A stretch of 64,000 bases of DNA from Macrocystis pyrifera (GCA_031763025.1 JASSKH010000014.1:13153201-13217200), one strand, 5' to 3'. Counted from the stretch's first letter, positions 44,100 to 54,134 are shown. Translations and numbers: made by a program. Notes: generated by a model not told the origin, from the letters alone.

Positions 44100-44475
44100 G
44101 ATGATCTATCTTTCTATCTACCACTATCTATCTATCTGGCGACCACCCAGTTCCTCAACCTGCAGTTGAGAGAGCTTTTGCAGGATCTATCTGTACAGCA
44201 CGGATCCATCCCGCCAAGAAAGCACGTGCTAAATCATGCAGATTGCACGGGTCCCACCCGGCAACACGACCTATATATAAAATATCATACCAGATCGGGA
44301 ATAGATCTATCTGCCTTGAAATATCTAGATCATTAAGTGGGAATCGATGATCTGTAGATGAGCTCTAGATCATGAAGTGGGAATGATCTGTAGATGATAT
44401 GTAGATGATCTGTACATGATCTGTATATGATCTGTACATGCTGTACATGATCTGTACATGATCTGTCTGTGATGT
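44100..44475 (+). mobile_element. GATC-rich element with minisatellite tail
   Basis: Forward copy: TTGCAGGATCTATCTGTACA, ACGGATCCATCCCGCCAAGA, CACGGGTCCCACCCGGCAAC, TATCTGCCTTGAAATATCTA, then TCATGAAGTGGGAATGATCT and about 10 degenerate units of TGTAGATGATC to 44470. Confidence 0.65.
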
Positions 44476-44702
44476 GAAAAAATTCCAGCACACTGCACGT
44501 GGAGCGGGGAATACATCGCGGCAGCCGATCAGCCCGCGGTGTACGTACCAGGCACTTGCTTGCGCCGCGGGACACTCAAGGCGACCAAAAGACAAGTGCT
44601 GTGCACTGTAACGCAAAGAGCGTTCGTTGCCTTCGCACTTCACACGGGGGCACGATCGTTCTTCAGCGCTCCATGTTTCCTCTCGACAACAGCGGTAAGG
44701 GT

Positions 44703-44790
44703 GCTTAACCTATCCACTACAGTCCCCTTTTGGGGACAAATCACTCAAATTACAAGCAATCTGTTCCCAAAACAGTCCTAAGAGGGTTAT
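44703..44790. mobile_element. MITE family 4 (ACAGTCC fold-back)
   Basis: Halves CTACAGTCCCCTTTTGGGGA and GTTCCCAAAACAGTCCTAAG are complementary. The same structure occurs at 56667, partial at 60338. Confidence 0.55.
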
Positions 44791-44829
44791 ATTAAAGTCG
44801 AACATTCGATTTTCCGAAGGCTCTCTCCC

Positions 44830-44881
<52 letters not shown>

Positions 44882-45003
44882 CCTCCCTCTCTTGACCAGA
44901 TATTTTCGAAAAACGCCTTGTTGTTTGGTAGTGGCAAAACCAACCTTCCTTTAGTTCTCGGAAAACATCGAGCGCTGAAAAACGATCGCGCATCCCTATG
45001 CGA
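44785..45003. mobile_element. MITE family 3 with an internal (CT)n tract
   Basis: CGATTTTCCGAAGGCTCTCT, a (CT)n run at 44833-44876, CCAGATATTTTCGAAAAACG, and the end CATCGAGCGCTGAAAAACGA with TCGCGCATCCC. The left end is eroded. It adjoins family 4 at 44703. Confidence 0.5.
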
Positions 45004-45009
45004 AGTGAA

Positions 45010-45655
45010 CGTTCTTGAGCTCGTATAAGGGTATCTTGGACTCTTACAAGGGTAGCACCAAGCTACATTTTCTTAGGGCTTCTCGTCACTCGAGGATTAG
45101 GATCTCGAAAAAAAAGGGTAAGCTAGAACCCCGACAACAACGAAACAACAACAAGAAAAAATCGTACGATACGCAAACGCCTCCCACCAGAAACAGCCAG
45201 AACGGCCGTCCCCCCGGCACATCAGATTCGTCGATGCCTACGGCAAAAATTGGAACCCTGTTGCAGCAGCACCCCCGGTGTTCATGATCGTTCGCGCCCT
45301 TCCGCGTCTTGAGTCGCACCAGTTTTTCCCCGTAGGTATCCCACCCGACCTGCTACTCGCATAGCGACTGCCTTGCTTTCGCCAGGGGAGAAACAACGTC
45401 AAAGCCCACCCGCCTCTTCCATTGCATCTACAGCACACTGCACAACGACTACCGTTTAGGGCTCTTACGCTACTGCTACAGTGCCACCGCACAACTCTTC
45501 GGGTAACTCCGGAGTAAAAATATCGTCCTCTTCGCATCGTTGCGTGTAAAGCGTGTCTACGTTTCGCGACTGCCCTCGTCAACCCTGTCCGGGCTTTGTT
45601 ACAGTTTCGGGTTTTTTCCTCTGTGTTGACAGTTACACCATGCAGAAAACTCCTG
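45010..45655. other. No gene seen
   Basis: Ankyrin-gene intron. A plus-strand Asn/Lys-rich frame (45015-45287) lacks support. Confidence 0.3.
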
Positions 45656-45659
45656 ATTT

Positions 45660-46110
45660 TTTTTTACCATTTCACGCTCTTCCTCTTTCGACCGTTCCAC
45701 CCAGCAGAGACCTCCTCGTGTTTGACCATTTCACGCTCTTCCTCCTGTAGCCGTTTCACCCTACAGAACTCTACTCTACTCAGTTTTTATCGTTTCACTC
45801 GTCCTCGTTTGACCGTTTCACCCTGCGGAAATTTCTTTGTTAAACCGCTTCACGATCTTTTCCTTACGATCGTTTAATCCGGCAGAAATTTCTTCATTTC
45901 ATGCTCATCCTCGTTTGACTGTGTCATTCCGCACAATTTTCCCCATTCTTAACCGTTTCACGCTTTTCCTCGTTCGACCGATTCAACCCTGCAGATATGT
46001 CCTCATTTTTTAAGCGTTTCACGCTCTTCCTCGATTTTGACCGTTTCAACCCTGCAAAAATTATTTCACCGTTTCGTTTTTTATCGATTCACGCTTGGAG
46101 CGCATTTGCT
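45660..46110. repeat. Satellite of about 60 bp in an ankyrin-gene intron
   Basis: Eight degenerate units, each with CGTTTCACGCTCTTCCTCGT, then GACCGTTTCACCCTGCAGA and a T-rich spacer. Unit starts near 45669, 45725, 45790, 45845, 45895, 45954, 46014 and 46070. It ends next to the donor of exon 4. Confidence 0.7.
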
Positions 46111-46113
46111 CAC

Positions 46114-46251
46114 GGTGCGTGTACCTGAAAGCTTGTCACCGAGGCTTACATTTGCGGCCGTTACGTCCGTGTCCACCTCCTCGAGAAGGGCTGCCACGCA
46201 CTCTAAGGAGCCGTTCTGCGCTCCCAAAATGAGGGGGGTTTCGCCTGGTTG
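46114..46251 (-). CDS. Ankyrin gene, exon 4
   Basis: 138 bp, phase 0 to 0. Acceptor CCACCACCAG (AG at 46252-46253), donor CGCACC|GTGAGC. Encodes QPGETPLILGAQNGSLECVA, ALLEEVDTDVTAANVSLGDK, LSGTRT. PGETPLILGAQNGSLECVAALLE is a near-perfect ankyrin repeat. An alternative donor inside (TTTCAG|GTACAC at 46124) would break phase with exon 5. The poly(C) tail of a sense SINE lies 25-37 nt upstream of the acceptor. Confidence 0.85.
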
Positions 46252-46271
46252 CTGGTGGTGGGAAAGGCAAG

Positions 46272-46352
46272 GCGCGGGGGGGGGGGGGTGTATTCGATAG
46301 GAGAGATGTACTCGATCTCATGCATGGCCGTAGTCGTATGACCATAGACCCT
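46272..46352 (-). mobile_element. SINE 3' end directly upstream of ankyrin exon 4
   Basis: G run at 46276-46288, TGTATTCGATAGGAGAGATG, CTCATGCATGGCCGTAGTCG, ATAGACCCTCGCT. It stops abruptly at another G run, the tail of the LINE fragment that follows. Confidence 0.75.
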
Positions 46353-46359
46353 CGCTCGG

Positions 46360-46820
46360 GGGAGGGGGGGGGGGGGGGGGGGGGGGGCGTACTCATTTGT
46401 TGCTTGCCTCAGTCGTTTGACTGTTGACCACGCATCCCGTTCGAGACGGAGCACCGTTCCTATTCCTAATAGAGACACCTCCAACCGTTGGGTGCTCAGT
46501 ACGTTATTTCCATATAGTACATAGAAACTTTTTGCTAGTCTTGGTCCCTTCCTGTTTGGCCACCTGTGGCCACCATCTATCTCCTAGGACAGCGATCGTT
46601 TCCTCGCTGCTATTATATATAGCGTACCAAAGTCCTCCATGTCACATTCGTCTATTTCCCTCATCTCTTCCAATACATCCCGTTCCTCCTTGCACATTTC
46701 ACATTCTCCTACTACGTGAGTTCTACTCTCTATTGCTTTGCCACACGGGCACATCTGTGCATCTACTTCTTCCTCCGGCTACTGGTACATCTATTTCTTC
46801 TTTCTGGCAGGTCCGGGGTA
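46360..46820 (-). mobile_element. LINE 3' end, 5'-truncated, poly(C) tailed
   Basis: Reversed copy of the last 450 bp of the LINE at 1-860. G run at 46363-46387, GCGTACTCATTTGTTGCTTG, GAGACACCTCCAACCGTTGG, GGCCACCATCTATCTCCTAG, up to the segment encoding the Cys knuckle (GCCACACGGGCACATCTGTG). Confidence 0.8.
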
Positions 46821-47052
46821 CCATAGCGTGGCACAGGTGGAAGAAGAAGAACAACAACAAAGAGAAGAAGGAGAAGAAAGAGCAGCAGCTGCTCAAGTGC
46901 GAATGAACTGAACCACTTGTATAATTACCGTACCACTACGTGTGGCCATCAATGAGATGTGACCGCGATGATCACCACGCATGTAGAGGGTCTCTGGAGG
47001 GCAGTCGGGACTGTAACGTTTCTTGGAGACCGCAGAGGTTGACTTGCTACAG

Positions 47053-47163
47053 TATCACGGGAAGCCATAGTAATCAGGAATCATCACATACACAAAAACC
47101 TATACATTCCCGTATTTCTACCAAGCATATTTAGTCTTGATTACTACAGTATGTTCCCCTGCA
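47053..47163. mobile_element. MITE family 1, diverged
   Basis: TATCACGGGAAGCCATAGTA to TACTACAGTATGTTCCCCTG; the centre has CACAAAAACCTATACATTCC. Confidence 0.55.
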
Positions 47164-47164
47164 T

Positions 47165-47780
47165 CGATGGATGGCATTTTCAACTCAGAAACTCGTTGCG
47201 ATGTCAGCTTAGCGTGGACTTAAAAAACGTTGAGTATGGACCTAGGGACCGACTGCTGCTAGCAGATGTGCCTCTGGCCCTGCTCTGATCACTCGCACAA
47301 AATGCTTGACGATATTAGAAGTTATGGACTCTTGCATTAGTTGCTGCTTGCCTCGCCAGTTGCCTTCTGAACGAAGGAACGAAGCAATCATCAGTCAGGC
47401 AGGCAGGCGATAACGCCTGCCAGGAATGATAAGGGATGCTTGCTGCAGCATCCAGTGGAGCCACTGGCCTATATCTTTGACAAGGAATTACATATAGAAT
47501 ATGCGCATTGGGCATATTATGACAGTTGTAAAATTCAGTAAAAATATAATATAGACGAGACGTACTACGCAGCTTGCAAAGTTGAGTATCAACTACTTAA
47601 TCAGTAGAACTCACAGCTGACGTATTTCATAGTTTTATAAAACAATACTGTCGCAACAGGGGAGAGGGGATACCATAACCGCAGCGTGTCCGCAGCGTAT
47701 GGTAAGGCTGTCGTGCCCAGAAGGAGTTATTTCCGCTGATGTAACCCCCAGTTCGATCGGCGCTGCTATCCTTATAGGCA
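47165..47780. other. No gene seen
   Basis: Intron of the ankyrin gene between exons 4 and 3. No exon or known repeat is seen. Confidence 0.3.
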
Positions 47781-47784
47781 AGAA

Positions 47785-48000
47785 CATCCGCCTCACAAGC
47801 TATTCCCTGGCAAGGATTCAGCTCACTCGTTTCATGCGACTCGCCCAACACCTCACGTTTCGCTTCGCACTCGGTGCGAGCAATGTCTGTCTGGTCAGTG
47901 AAAAACCGAGGCACTCCGTCCCGGCATTATAGGGGGGTGCAAGGGTCTATGGTCCTACGACGACGGCCATACATAACAACGAGTGCACACCCCCCGCCCT
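47785..48000 (+). mobile_element. Poly(C)-tailed SINE, antisense to the ankyrin gene
   Basis: CATCCGCCTCACAAGC through GCAATGTCTGTCTGGTCAGT and GGGTCTATGGTCCTACGACG, ending ACGAGTGCACACCCCCC. Diverged. Confidence 0.65.
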
Positions 48001-48203
48001 CGCCCTCGCCCCGTCTCTGTTTGTCTTCATATTCTTCCCATCGCGGGAATGGCCCGAGGGAGTTGGATTGGTCCCTAGGAGAAACGCAAAGAGAAGGCGA
48101 TGCAATCGCAAGACAGGACGGATACCACGACCGCTGTTGATTTAGAGGGTGCCCGTTCTCGGCCGGTGCGAAAAAGAAAAAACGCCTGTCGCGTGTGACT
48201 TAC

Positions 48204-48293
48204 ATTACGCGCGTTGAGGTCTAGGGGGTCCTTGATGCCCTTGTCCATCCAGAATCCCCCGTCGGCCTTGCTCCGCTCCTCCTCGGCGTAGTC
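48204..48293 (-). CDS. Ankyrin gene, exon 3
   Basis: 90 bp, phase 0 to 0. Acceptor CGCTGAGCAG (AG at 48294-48295) and strong donor CGTAAT|GTAAGT. Encodes DYAEEERSKADGGFWMDKGI, KDPLDLNARN. The end DPLDLNARN is the loop before an ankyrin repeat and runs straight into exon 4 (QPGETPLIL). The acidic first half continues a helix from exon 2. Confidence 0.75.
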
Positions 48294-48404
48294 CTGCTCA
48301 GCGCGAGAGGGACGTTCATGCTTCGTGCTTCCAACTCATCAGGTGATATGCAGCTGACGGTGTTTCCTTCATAGGGTTTCGACGAGTGTGCGCGCGCTCG
48401 CTGT

Positions 48405-48470
48405 AGAGGGGAAGGGGGGCACTCGTGTCATGCATGGCAGTAGTCGTATGGCCATATAGCTTCGGTGGGG
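48405..48470 (-). mobile_element. SINE tail remnant, sense to the ankyrin gene
   Basis: AGGGGAAGGGGGGCACTCGT, GTCATGCATGGCAGTAGTCG, TATGGCCATATAG. About 110 nt upstream of the exon 3 acceptor. Confidence 0.6.
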
Positions 48471-48479
48471 AGGGGGGAG

Positions 48480-49105
48480 GCCTTACGCCATCCCCTTCTA
48501 CCTGTGCTACCACTCGAACAGGCCGAGCGACTGCTCAAGCGTTCAACGCACTACACAGCCCAACCCCACCTCTCCTACCACTGAATATACTGAGAGACTA
48601 TAGCCGGCAGGGTTGAAACAAACAATTCCTAGAACCACACAAACATATTGGCTGCCCTTCTAGCATCTACACCGGGCTACCCTTCACAAATCCACCGATT
48701 CCGAAACGATTGCCCTATGCATGTCACCACGATCGCCACCTTCCGTCCCGCCCCCCCCCCCCCCCTTCTCCCCTCACCCGTCCCTCCTCTATCTCCCCCG
48801 GACTCCCACCTTTTTTGTTTATGCCAGACAAATATATATATATATTCATCGCCGGGCAGATGGGTCTCAAACTAAAGCTTAAACTCATCGAAACTTCGAT
48901 CGACGCACCATGTGTCGTGTTATTAACTTAAACTCTGCAGTGCTCAACGGTTATTGAAGCACACAACGGTGCTGCTGCCGCGGACACGGCAGGGGGGGCT
49001 AGCTGCGTCGCCCTGAGGGCGCGTGAGCATGTCCACCCTCCCCTCCTCCGCAGTGCTGTGCTGCAGTGCTCCATGTATATACGAAGTACATATGTATATG
49101 TATAG
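48480..49105. other. No gene seen
   Basis: Intron between exons 3 and 2, with a poly(C) run at 48751-48765 and a TA repeat at 48833-48845. Confidence 0.3.
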
Positions 49106-49109
49106 ATAC

Positions 49110-49220
49110 TGCCCTCGCCTGAATGGCTGCCTTGCCGGCACGTCGCTCCCACGTATCGGATGGGTGTGCCGCCGCGATCTCGACCAAAAGCTGACGGGAC
49201 TCAGCGGTCGGCAAAATAGT
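49110..49220 (-). CDS. Ankyrin gene, exon 2 (pre-ankyrin helical region)
   Basis: 111 bp, phase 0 to 0. Acceptor ACCCGTTCAG (AG at 49221-49222), donor GGGCA|GTATCT. Encodes TILPTAESRQLLVEIAAAHP, SDTWERRAGKAAIQARA. Joined to exon 3 it reads AIQARA-DYAEEERSKA, a continuous helix. A GC donor nine bases earlier (CAG|GCGAGG) keeps the same phase. Family of this part not recognised. Confidence 0.65.
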
Positions 49221-49304
49221 CTGAACGGGTGGGTGGGAGGGTGTGCATGTAAACGACGAATTTCACGAGCACGGCGAGCAAAAAACAAAAAGATATGTTA
49301 GTTT

Positions 49305-50140
49305 GTTATGCCATTTGTTTTTCAATGAAGTTTAAATAGTTGTTCAATACGAAGTGCAGAATAGTTATTTAAGAGTGAAAAACAATAAACACTTTGTAGA
49401 CCATGCAAAAAAACGACAGATCCCCCAAAAACACCGTTGTTTCGGAAGCAAGGGGATAACTGTTTGCGTTGGTGATATGATACCCATGCTGCTCGCGGTC
49501 AGTCTCATTCGCAGACGCGAATAACCGATCACGGGAAGTCGGAGGCGGGTGTGTGCCCACCGAGCTTGCCTGCGTTTGTTGGGTGCTGCTGCCTGGCAGT
49601 AGCTCGACTCTTGGTTCCATCAGAGTGAAAAATTTACGATAACGGATGGTGAAGAATACAGCAACTATATAACACTGCGTGACAAGGGAGATCGATACGA
49701 ATTGACCCTACAACCCCTTTTTCGAACTGCGCCGCAAAACAGGGAGGAGGAGGAGAAGGAGAAGGCTGCCTAGTTGCTTTTGCAACGCGCCATAAGCTAG
49801 CGAAGCACGTACCACTATTGGCAACCGCGTTTCTACGGTACCCGTAACACCTACCGGGTACCGGGTACCTGGTAATTTTTATGGAGGCTCCTTGCTTGAG
49901 GGGGTCTATACCGTATGAGATCCCGTAGTGTTCCATGATACTACAGTGCATACATAAAATACCGCGGGACCCCACGGGAAGTCCCGCGGGAAGTCCAACG
50001 GGATCCTATCATATGATCAAAATATATACCGGGTATCACATCGTACCAGTATGATAGACCCCCCTGTCTTTGTTATATTCATTTCCACCACCTACATTAC
50101 ACGCAAGCTAAAGCATCCCGCTGGGACGAAGCTTCCAGGA
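49305..50140. other. No gene seen
   Basis: Intron between exons 1 and 2. It includes a GGTACC-rich stretch at 49838-49872 (CCGGGTACCGGGTACCTGG) and CCCGCGGGAAGTCC repeats at 49964-50000. Confidence 0.3.
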
Positions 50141-50149
50141 CTGTCTGCA

Positions 50150-50345
50150 CGGATCGGGTCAAACCTCGTGGGTCATGTCAAGTCGGGTCGGCTCGGGTAA
50201 AACGGTGACCAAACCCGATCCGTGATAACTTGAAAACCCTCCGACCTGACCCGACCCGACCCGGCCCAACCCGACCCGTGAGATTTCGAAACATTCTTGA
50301 CCCGACCCGCGGGTTGGGGTCATGACCCGCGAAAAGCCCTGGAAA
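50150..50345. repeat. GGGTC/GACCC fold-back element
   Basis: Third copy: CGGGTCGGCTCGGGTAAAAC on one side, GACCTGACCCGACCCGACCC on the other, ending GACCCGCGAAAAGCCCTGG. Confidence 0.5.
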
Positions 50346-50910
50346 ATTCTGGGCCGATAATGTCCAAACATGACGCCTCAAGGTGCCTCAAGTGAGAGAT
50401 AGAGAGCGCGTCGCGATAGGAACCCGATGGCTTCCTTGCACCTGCCCGCCGCTGGGCTGCCGAGCCACGCGACCTAGTAGGCTAGAGGGGAGGTGCTGCG
50501 TATGTAGCCAACAAAGCGTAAAGCTTTCGAGTTCGTGGAACCTCACCTGTTTTTGCTCGAGGCGATCTCTGGGGCCACCCCCTCGCCGCGTACTTTGACG
50601 GGATGGACATTGAGGAACCAGATATGTTGAGTAAATATAGTGGAACGAACGGCTCTTGGGTCCAACTTGAATACTATGGCCCCCCGAAACAATATATTTC
50701 GAAGTGAACATTCTGGTCGTAGTTGTAACTCACGTTTAGATGGCAACAAACCGTCAAAATGTGCGATATATTTATGGTCAGGCTGGTGTCTGCGAGCACA
50801 CCGTCATACGTGACCCCAACCATTCGGAATGCTTCCTTGGCGCACGCGCTCGAAAATAACGCTACAGGGAGCAATGCGCGAAAACAAAGCAGCAGGATCC
50901 CCACGCTTAC

Positions 50911-50979
50911 GTCGGTCCGGTGGTACCATTCGGCCTCGTTCACCGCCCCGGTTAAATAGAAGCCTGCCAGTCGCGCCAC
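50911..50979 (-). CDS. Ankyrin gene, exon 1 of the joined chain
   Basis: 69 bp, phase 0 to 0. Strong acceptor TTTTTTTCTTTAG (AG at 50980-50981) and strong donor ACCGAC|GTAAGC. Encodes VARLAGFYLTGAVNEAEWYH, RTD, which runs into exon 2 as HRTD-TILPTAES. It is an internal exon, so the gene extends further upstream (higher coordinates). Domain not recognised. Confidence 0.65.
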
Positions 50980-51302
50980 CTAAAGAAAAAAACAATAAAA
51001 GAAAAACATTGAACAAGTTGCAACAAGCAAGAGAGGCGTGATGCGCGAAGGGAAAGAGAAACCGATCGGTCATTTATTTCATCGTGAAGTCTTGCCGGAC
51101 CACAAATCCTACCCAGAAATGATGAGTGTAAGAGCCCAAGAAGCGCTCGGAAGACGGTCTTCGAAGAGGAAAACGCAATCAGGCGTACCGGTGACAATAC
51201 GGTAGCGTTTCCTGATACCAGGTACGGATTAGCCTGGAGTCAGTGTCCGTCAAGAGTAACGGCTTTCGTTTTTACATTTTTAGGAACAAACGCACCAGCT
51301 GC

Positions 51303-51850
51303 GGGCGGGGGGGGGGGGGGGGGGTTACTCGATAGGATATGTGTACTCGATCTCATGCATGGCCGTAGTCGTATGACCATAGACCCTCGCATCCCTGCAA
51401 TGAAGGGACTTAGCATGTCGGGTTTTCACCGACCAGGCAGACATTGCTTGCACCAAGCGCGAATAGCCGTGAGGTGTCCGGCGAGTCACATGAAGGGTGA
51501 GCTGCATCCTACTAAGAGCCACTTGTGAGGCGGACTTGCATATGGATGACAGCTTCAATTAGTTTAGTTTAGTTTCCGGTATAGCCACTTCCAGAGACAG
51601 CAATGGGAGTATTACGTAACTGCCTCTTGGGTGCCTTACCTTGAACACTACGTGATACGATCAATTCCCTTGTGCGGAGTAAAGGTTCTTTACCTCGCAC
51701 AAATGACATAACTCGACGACCAGCTGTGGGCGACCGCAAAAAAAAAAAAAAAAAAAAACGGTACCCTGGAAGTCTAGCTCACGTAGTGAACGGCACGTGT
51801 TACAGTGTCGTTGCCAACCGACGCCAACCCAACCTATATATAATATATAA
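51303..51850 (-). mobile_element. Poly(C)-tailed SINE, full-length copy
   Basis: Reverse of the 33370 copy over its whole length: G run at 51305-51324, conserved body, poly(A) at 51737-51759 (poly(T) in sense), ACACTGTAA-type 5' block and ATATATAAT start. Sense to the ankyrin gene. Confidence 0.85.
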
Positions 51851-51966
51851 TGGGGGGGGGGAAGAGGTGGGGAGGAGGGGGGGGTAGTGGTGTTGGCGGG
51901 GGTGTCCTGTGGCAACGCGATGTCAGCAATAGTGCGAGCGGTATAACAGCATGAGAAAACACGTAC

Positions 51967-52030
51967 CGGAATGCGTCCCCCCGGATCATGCACATCTTGA
52001 CGAGCGCAAGAAGGCGGCGGGGGGGGGGGC
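51967..52030 (-). CDS. Probable upstream exon of the ankyrin gene (partial borders)
   Basis: A donor (ATTCCG|GTACGT, GT at 51965-51966) ends a frame reading ARQDVHDPGGRIP, phase 0 at exit, which joins exon 1 as GGRIP-VARLAGFYL. The 5' border is unclear: a C-rich tract at 52019-52030 could be the pyrimidine tract, giving a very short exon after GTCAAG, or be coding. Confidence 0.4.
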
Positions 52031-52159
52031 GCGGCGCGCAATTTGCAGTAGAGCCGACCGGAGGAGAGATGCATGTGTATGTTGATGATGACTCACACTT
52101 GCAATCAAGACACGATACGCCAGTCGAGTATACGGACGGTACGTGGCAGGGACCAATGC

Positions 52160-52290
52160 CACGGTGGTGGGGGTGATGCCATAGAAAGGTGGTGTACTGC
52201 CCTAGAGGGCTGGTGCCTTTTAGATGTGGTGCCTTGTAGGGGTGATGCCTTACTATGCTCTGACGTGAGGAGCTCAATTTATCACCTGAA
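52160..52290. repeat. GGTGCC minisatellite-like block
   Basis: AGGGCTGGTGCCTTTTAGAT and GTGGTGCCTTGTAGGGGTGA units, related to 13085-13215. Confidence 0.45.
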
Positions 52291-52294
52291 AACT

Positions 52295-53060
52295 TTACTT
52301 GGAAAAAAATCGTGTTCGTGCGACCCGACCCAAACTTTTATGAGCTGGTCCAAGAAACAAACATACTACAGCAGTAAAATACTGTAGTAAAAGTGCCACA
52401 GTGGTAACCGGTGCTTGCTGACGTGAACAGCTTAACCGGTCAGCAAATAGGGAGCCAAAATATGCAAACCCTACATTGGGATAAATCCGGGGACGGGAGG
52501 AGGGGCGTCCGTCGGTTAGCGTGGTGCCGATTCTCATATATAGTGCCGCGGCAAGCAGTGGATAATGACAGCCGAGTTTTCTACCTCAAGCATCGTGACC
52601 AGCAAAAACAAAACACATTCCCTATTCTTTCTCCAGGATGGATGGTGAAGCCCCATGATGGCCACACCCAAACGTGTCGACCGGCCGCCGCCCCACGACA
52701 GCGTACATGCCGGTAACCCGGGGGGCTTACTGCTCAGAGCGGTGCACAAGATTGAGCATGTGAGAGAAAAAGCAGGCGGCTTACTACTCAGAGCGGCGTA
52801 CAAGATAAAACACACACAAAAAAAAAAAACACAGGCAAGAGGGTGCTCCGGCAAGGACCCGTACACGAGATCTGCCGGAAAAGGGGCGGAAAATGTCCCT
52901 GCACTACAGCGCAGCAGCGAACAGGCACAGTCAATAGTCAGTGCCTTTCATTCACACACGTGGGCCTCCTCTAGGAGGATCCCGAGTTGGATCTGTGCGA
53001 CACAGATCCTATGCAGCATCTGGTAACGACAGACCTAGCGATCTAAATCATCTATTTCTC
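52295..53060. other. No gene; reversed GATC-element remnant at the end
   Basis: 52965-53060 is a decayed reversed copy (GTTGGATCTGTGCGACACAG, then CTAGCGATCTAAATCATCTA). Otherwise nothing is recognised. Confidence 0.35.
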
Positions 53061-53091
53061 TGTACATGGTGGTCTGTGCGATTTGTGGCAC

Positions 53092-53244
53092 CTTCTGAAC
53101 ATGGCCCTCCTCTAGCACGCTCCTGAGCTTGTTCACCACCACAGCCCCTCGTCCGTTTCCGCCACCGCCGCCATCGCATGCTTGCAACGGTAGCCAGTCC
53201 CCGCTCGCGATATGGCCGTTGTCGACGGATGCCATTGGAGGAGT
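53092..53244 (-). CDS. Ankyrin-like exon, probable upstream part of the same gene
   Basis: Frame after CTTGGACAG reads TPPMASVDNGHIASGDWL, PLQACDGGGGGNGRGAV, VVNKLRSVLEEGHVQK before a weak donor (AGAAG|GTGCCA). 153 bp, phase 0 to 0. GQTPPMASVDNGHI and KLRSVLEEGH resemble the two ends of an ankyrin repeat with a Gly-rich insert. The open frame continues past the donor into transposon-derived sequence (GATC element), which supports ending the exon here. Confidence 0.45.
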
Positions 53245-53310
53245 CTGTCCAAGTTCGCGGCACGTGTTTTCGTGGCGGCAGTGAGAACCTCTCTCCGCGT
53301 TTTTTTTTCT

Positions 53311-53465
53311 GGTTTGGTTTGGTTTGATTTGGTTCGGTTTGGTTTGGTTCGGTTCGGTCCGGTTTGGTTCGATTGGGTTCGGATCGGTTCGGTTCGGTTT
53401 GGTTCGGTTTGGTTCGGCACGGTTCGGTTTGAGTTAGTTTGGTTTGGTTTGGTTTTGGTTTCGGT
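53311..53465. repeat. (GGTTY)n pentanucleotide array
   Basis: About 30 units of GGTTT or GGTTC, with GGTCC and GATTT variants. Confidence 0.85.
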
Positions 53466-53529
53466 CCCAAACGATAAGAGTAACCATCAGGGGGTGTTAC
53501 TCGGCTGACCGTAACTTACCCGCTAGCAC

Positions 53530-53775
53530 ATACCTCGGATGGATCGTCGATTCCCACTTCATGCATGATCTGCGTAGATCATTCAAGGCAGACAGATCAT
53601 CCATTCCCGATCTTGTATGATCTATCCTGCTGTAGATCATGCTGCCGGGTGGGACCCGTATATTCTGCATGACCTAGCACATGTTTCCTGGGTTGGATCT
53701 GTGCTGCGCAGATCTTGCACAACCTCCCACAACTGCAGGTGAAGAACTAGATCGTCTAGATCATGATATATCTGA
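53530..53775 (-). mobile_element. GATC-rich element
   Basis: Reversed copy: CGATTCCCACTTCATGCATG, CATTCAAGGCAGACAGATCA, CTGCCGGGTGGGACCCGTAT, CCTGGGTTGGATCTGTGCTG, ACAACTGCAGGTGAAGAACT. Confidence 0.65.
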
Positions 53776-53814
53776 TCTATTTGTAGATGATCTGTTTGAC
53801 AGAGGTGTGGACTA

Positions 53815-54115
53815 GTTACTAGTTGGCCGGGAAAAACAGCCATTCGTAGTTGCAGTGGCGCCAACTATCCGACTGCTTGGACTTCCTTCTTTGGGAGGGG
53901 GCTTGTTTGCTTTATCGTTATTTTTAGTGTGTAAGAGTAAGCCAACAAATGGAGTTAAATGTCGTTGATTATTCAACTGCGGCGATTATTTATTGGCTGG
54001 ACAATACAGCTACTGTAGTTGCAGCGTTGCCAACCATCCAACTATTTGGGTCTGCCTTGTGGGCTTGATTCTTTTATCATCACTTCAGTGTGAAGAGCAA
54101 AGCAAAAAACCCCCA
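53815..54115. repeat. Tandem pair of about 150 bp with GTTGGC motifs
   Basis: Two diverged units share TGTAGTTGCAGCGTTGCCAA or CGTAGTTGCAGTGGCGCCAA, a CCAACTAT block, a CTTGTTTGCTTTATC or CTTGATTCTTTTATC block, and AGTGTGxAAGAG. Confidence 0.5.
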
Positions 54116-54134
54116 ATAAAACATGTTTTTTTAC

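Noticed and set aside
50543-50749. Possible exon ending GVAPEIASSKNR before AACAG|GTGAGG
   Set aside because: The donor is good, but no acceptor gives a phase compatible with its neighbours, and the exon chain is complete without it.
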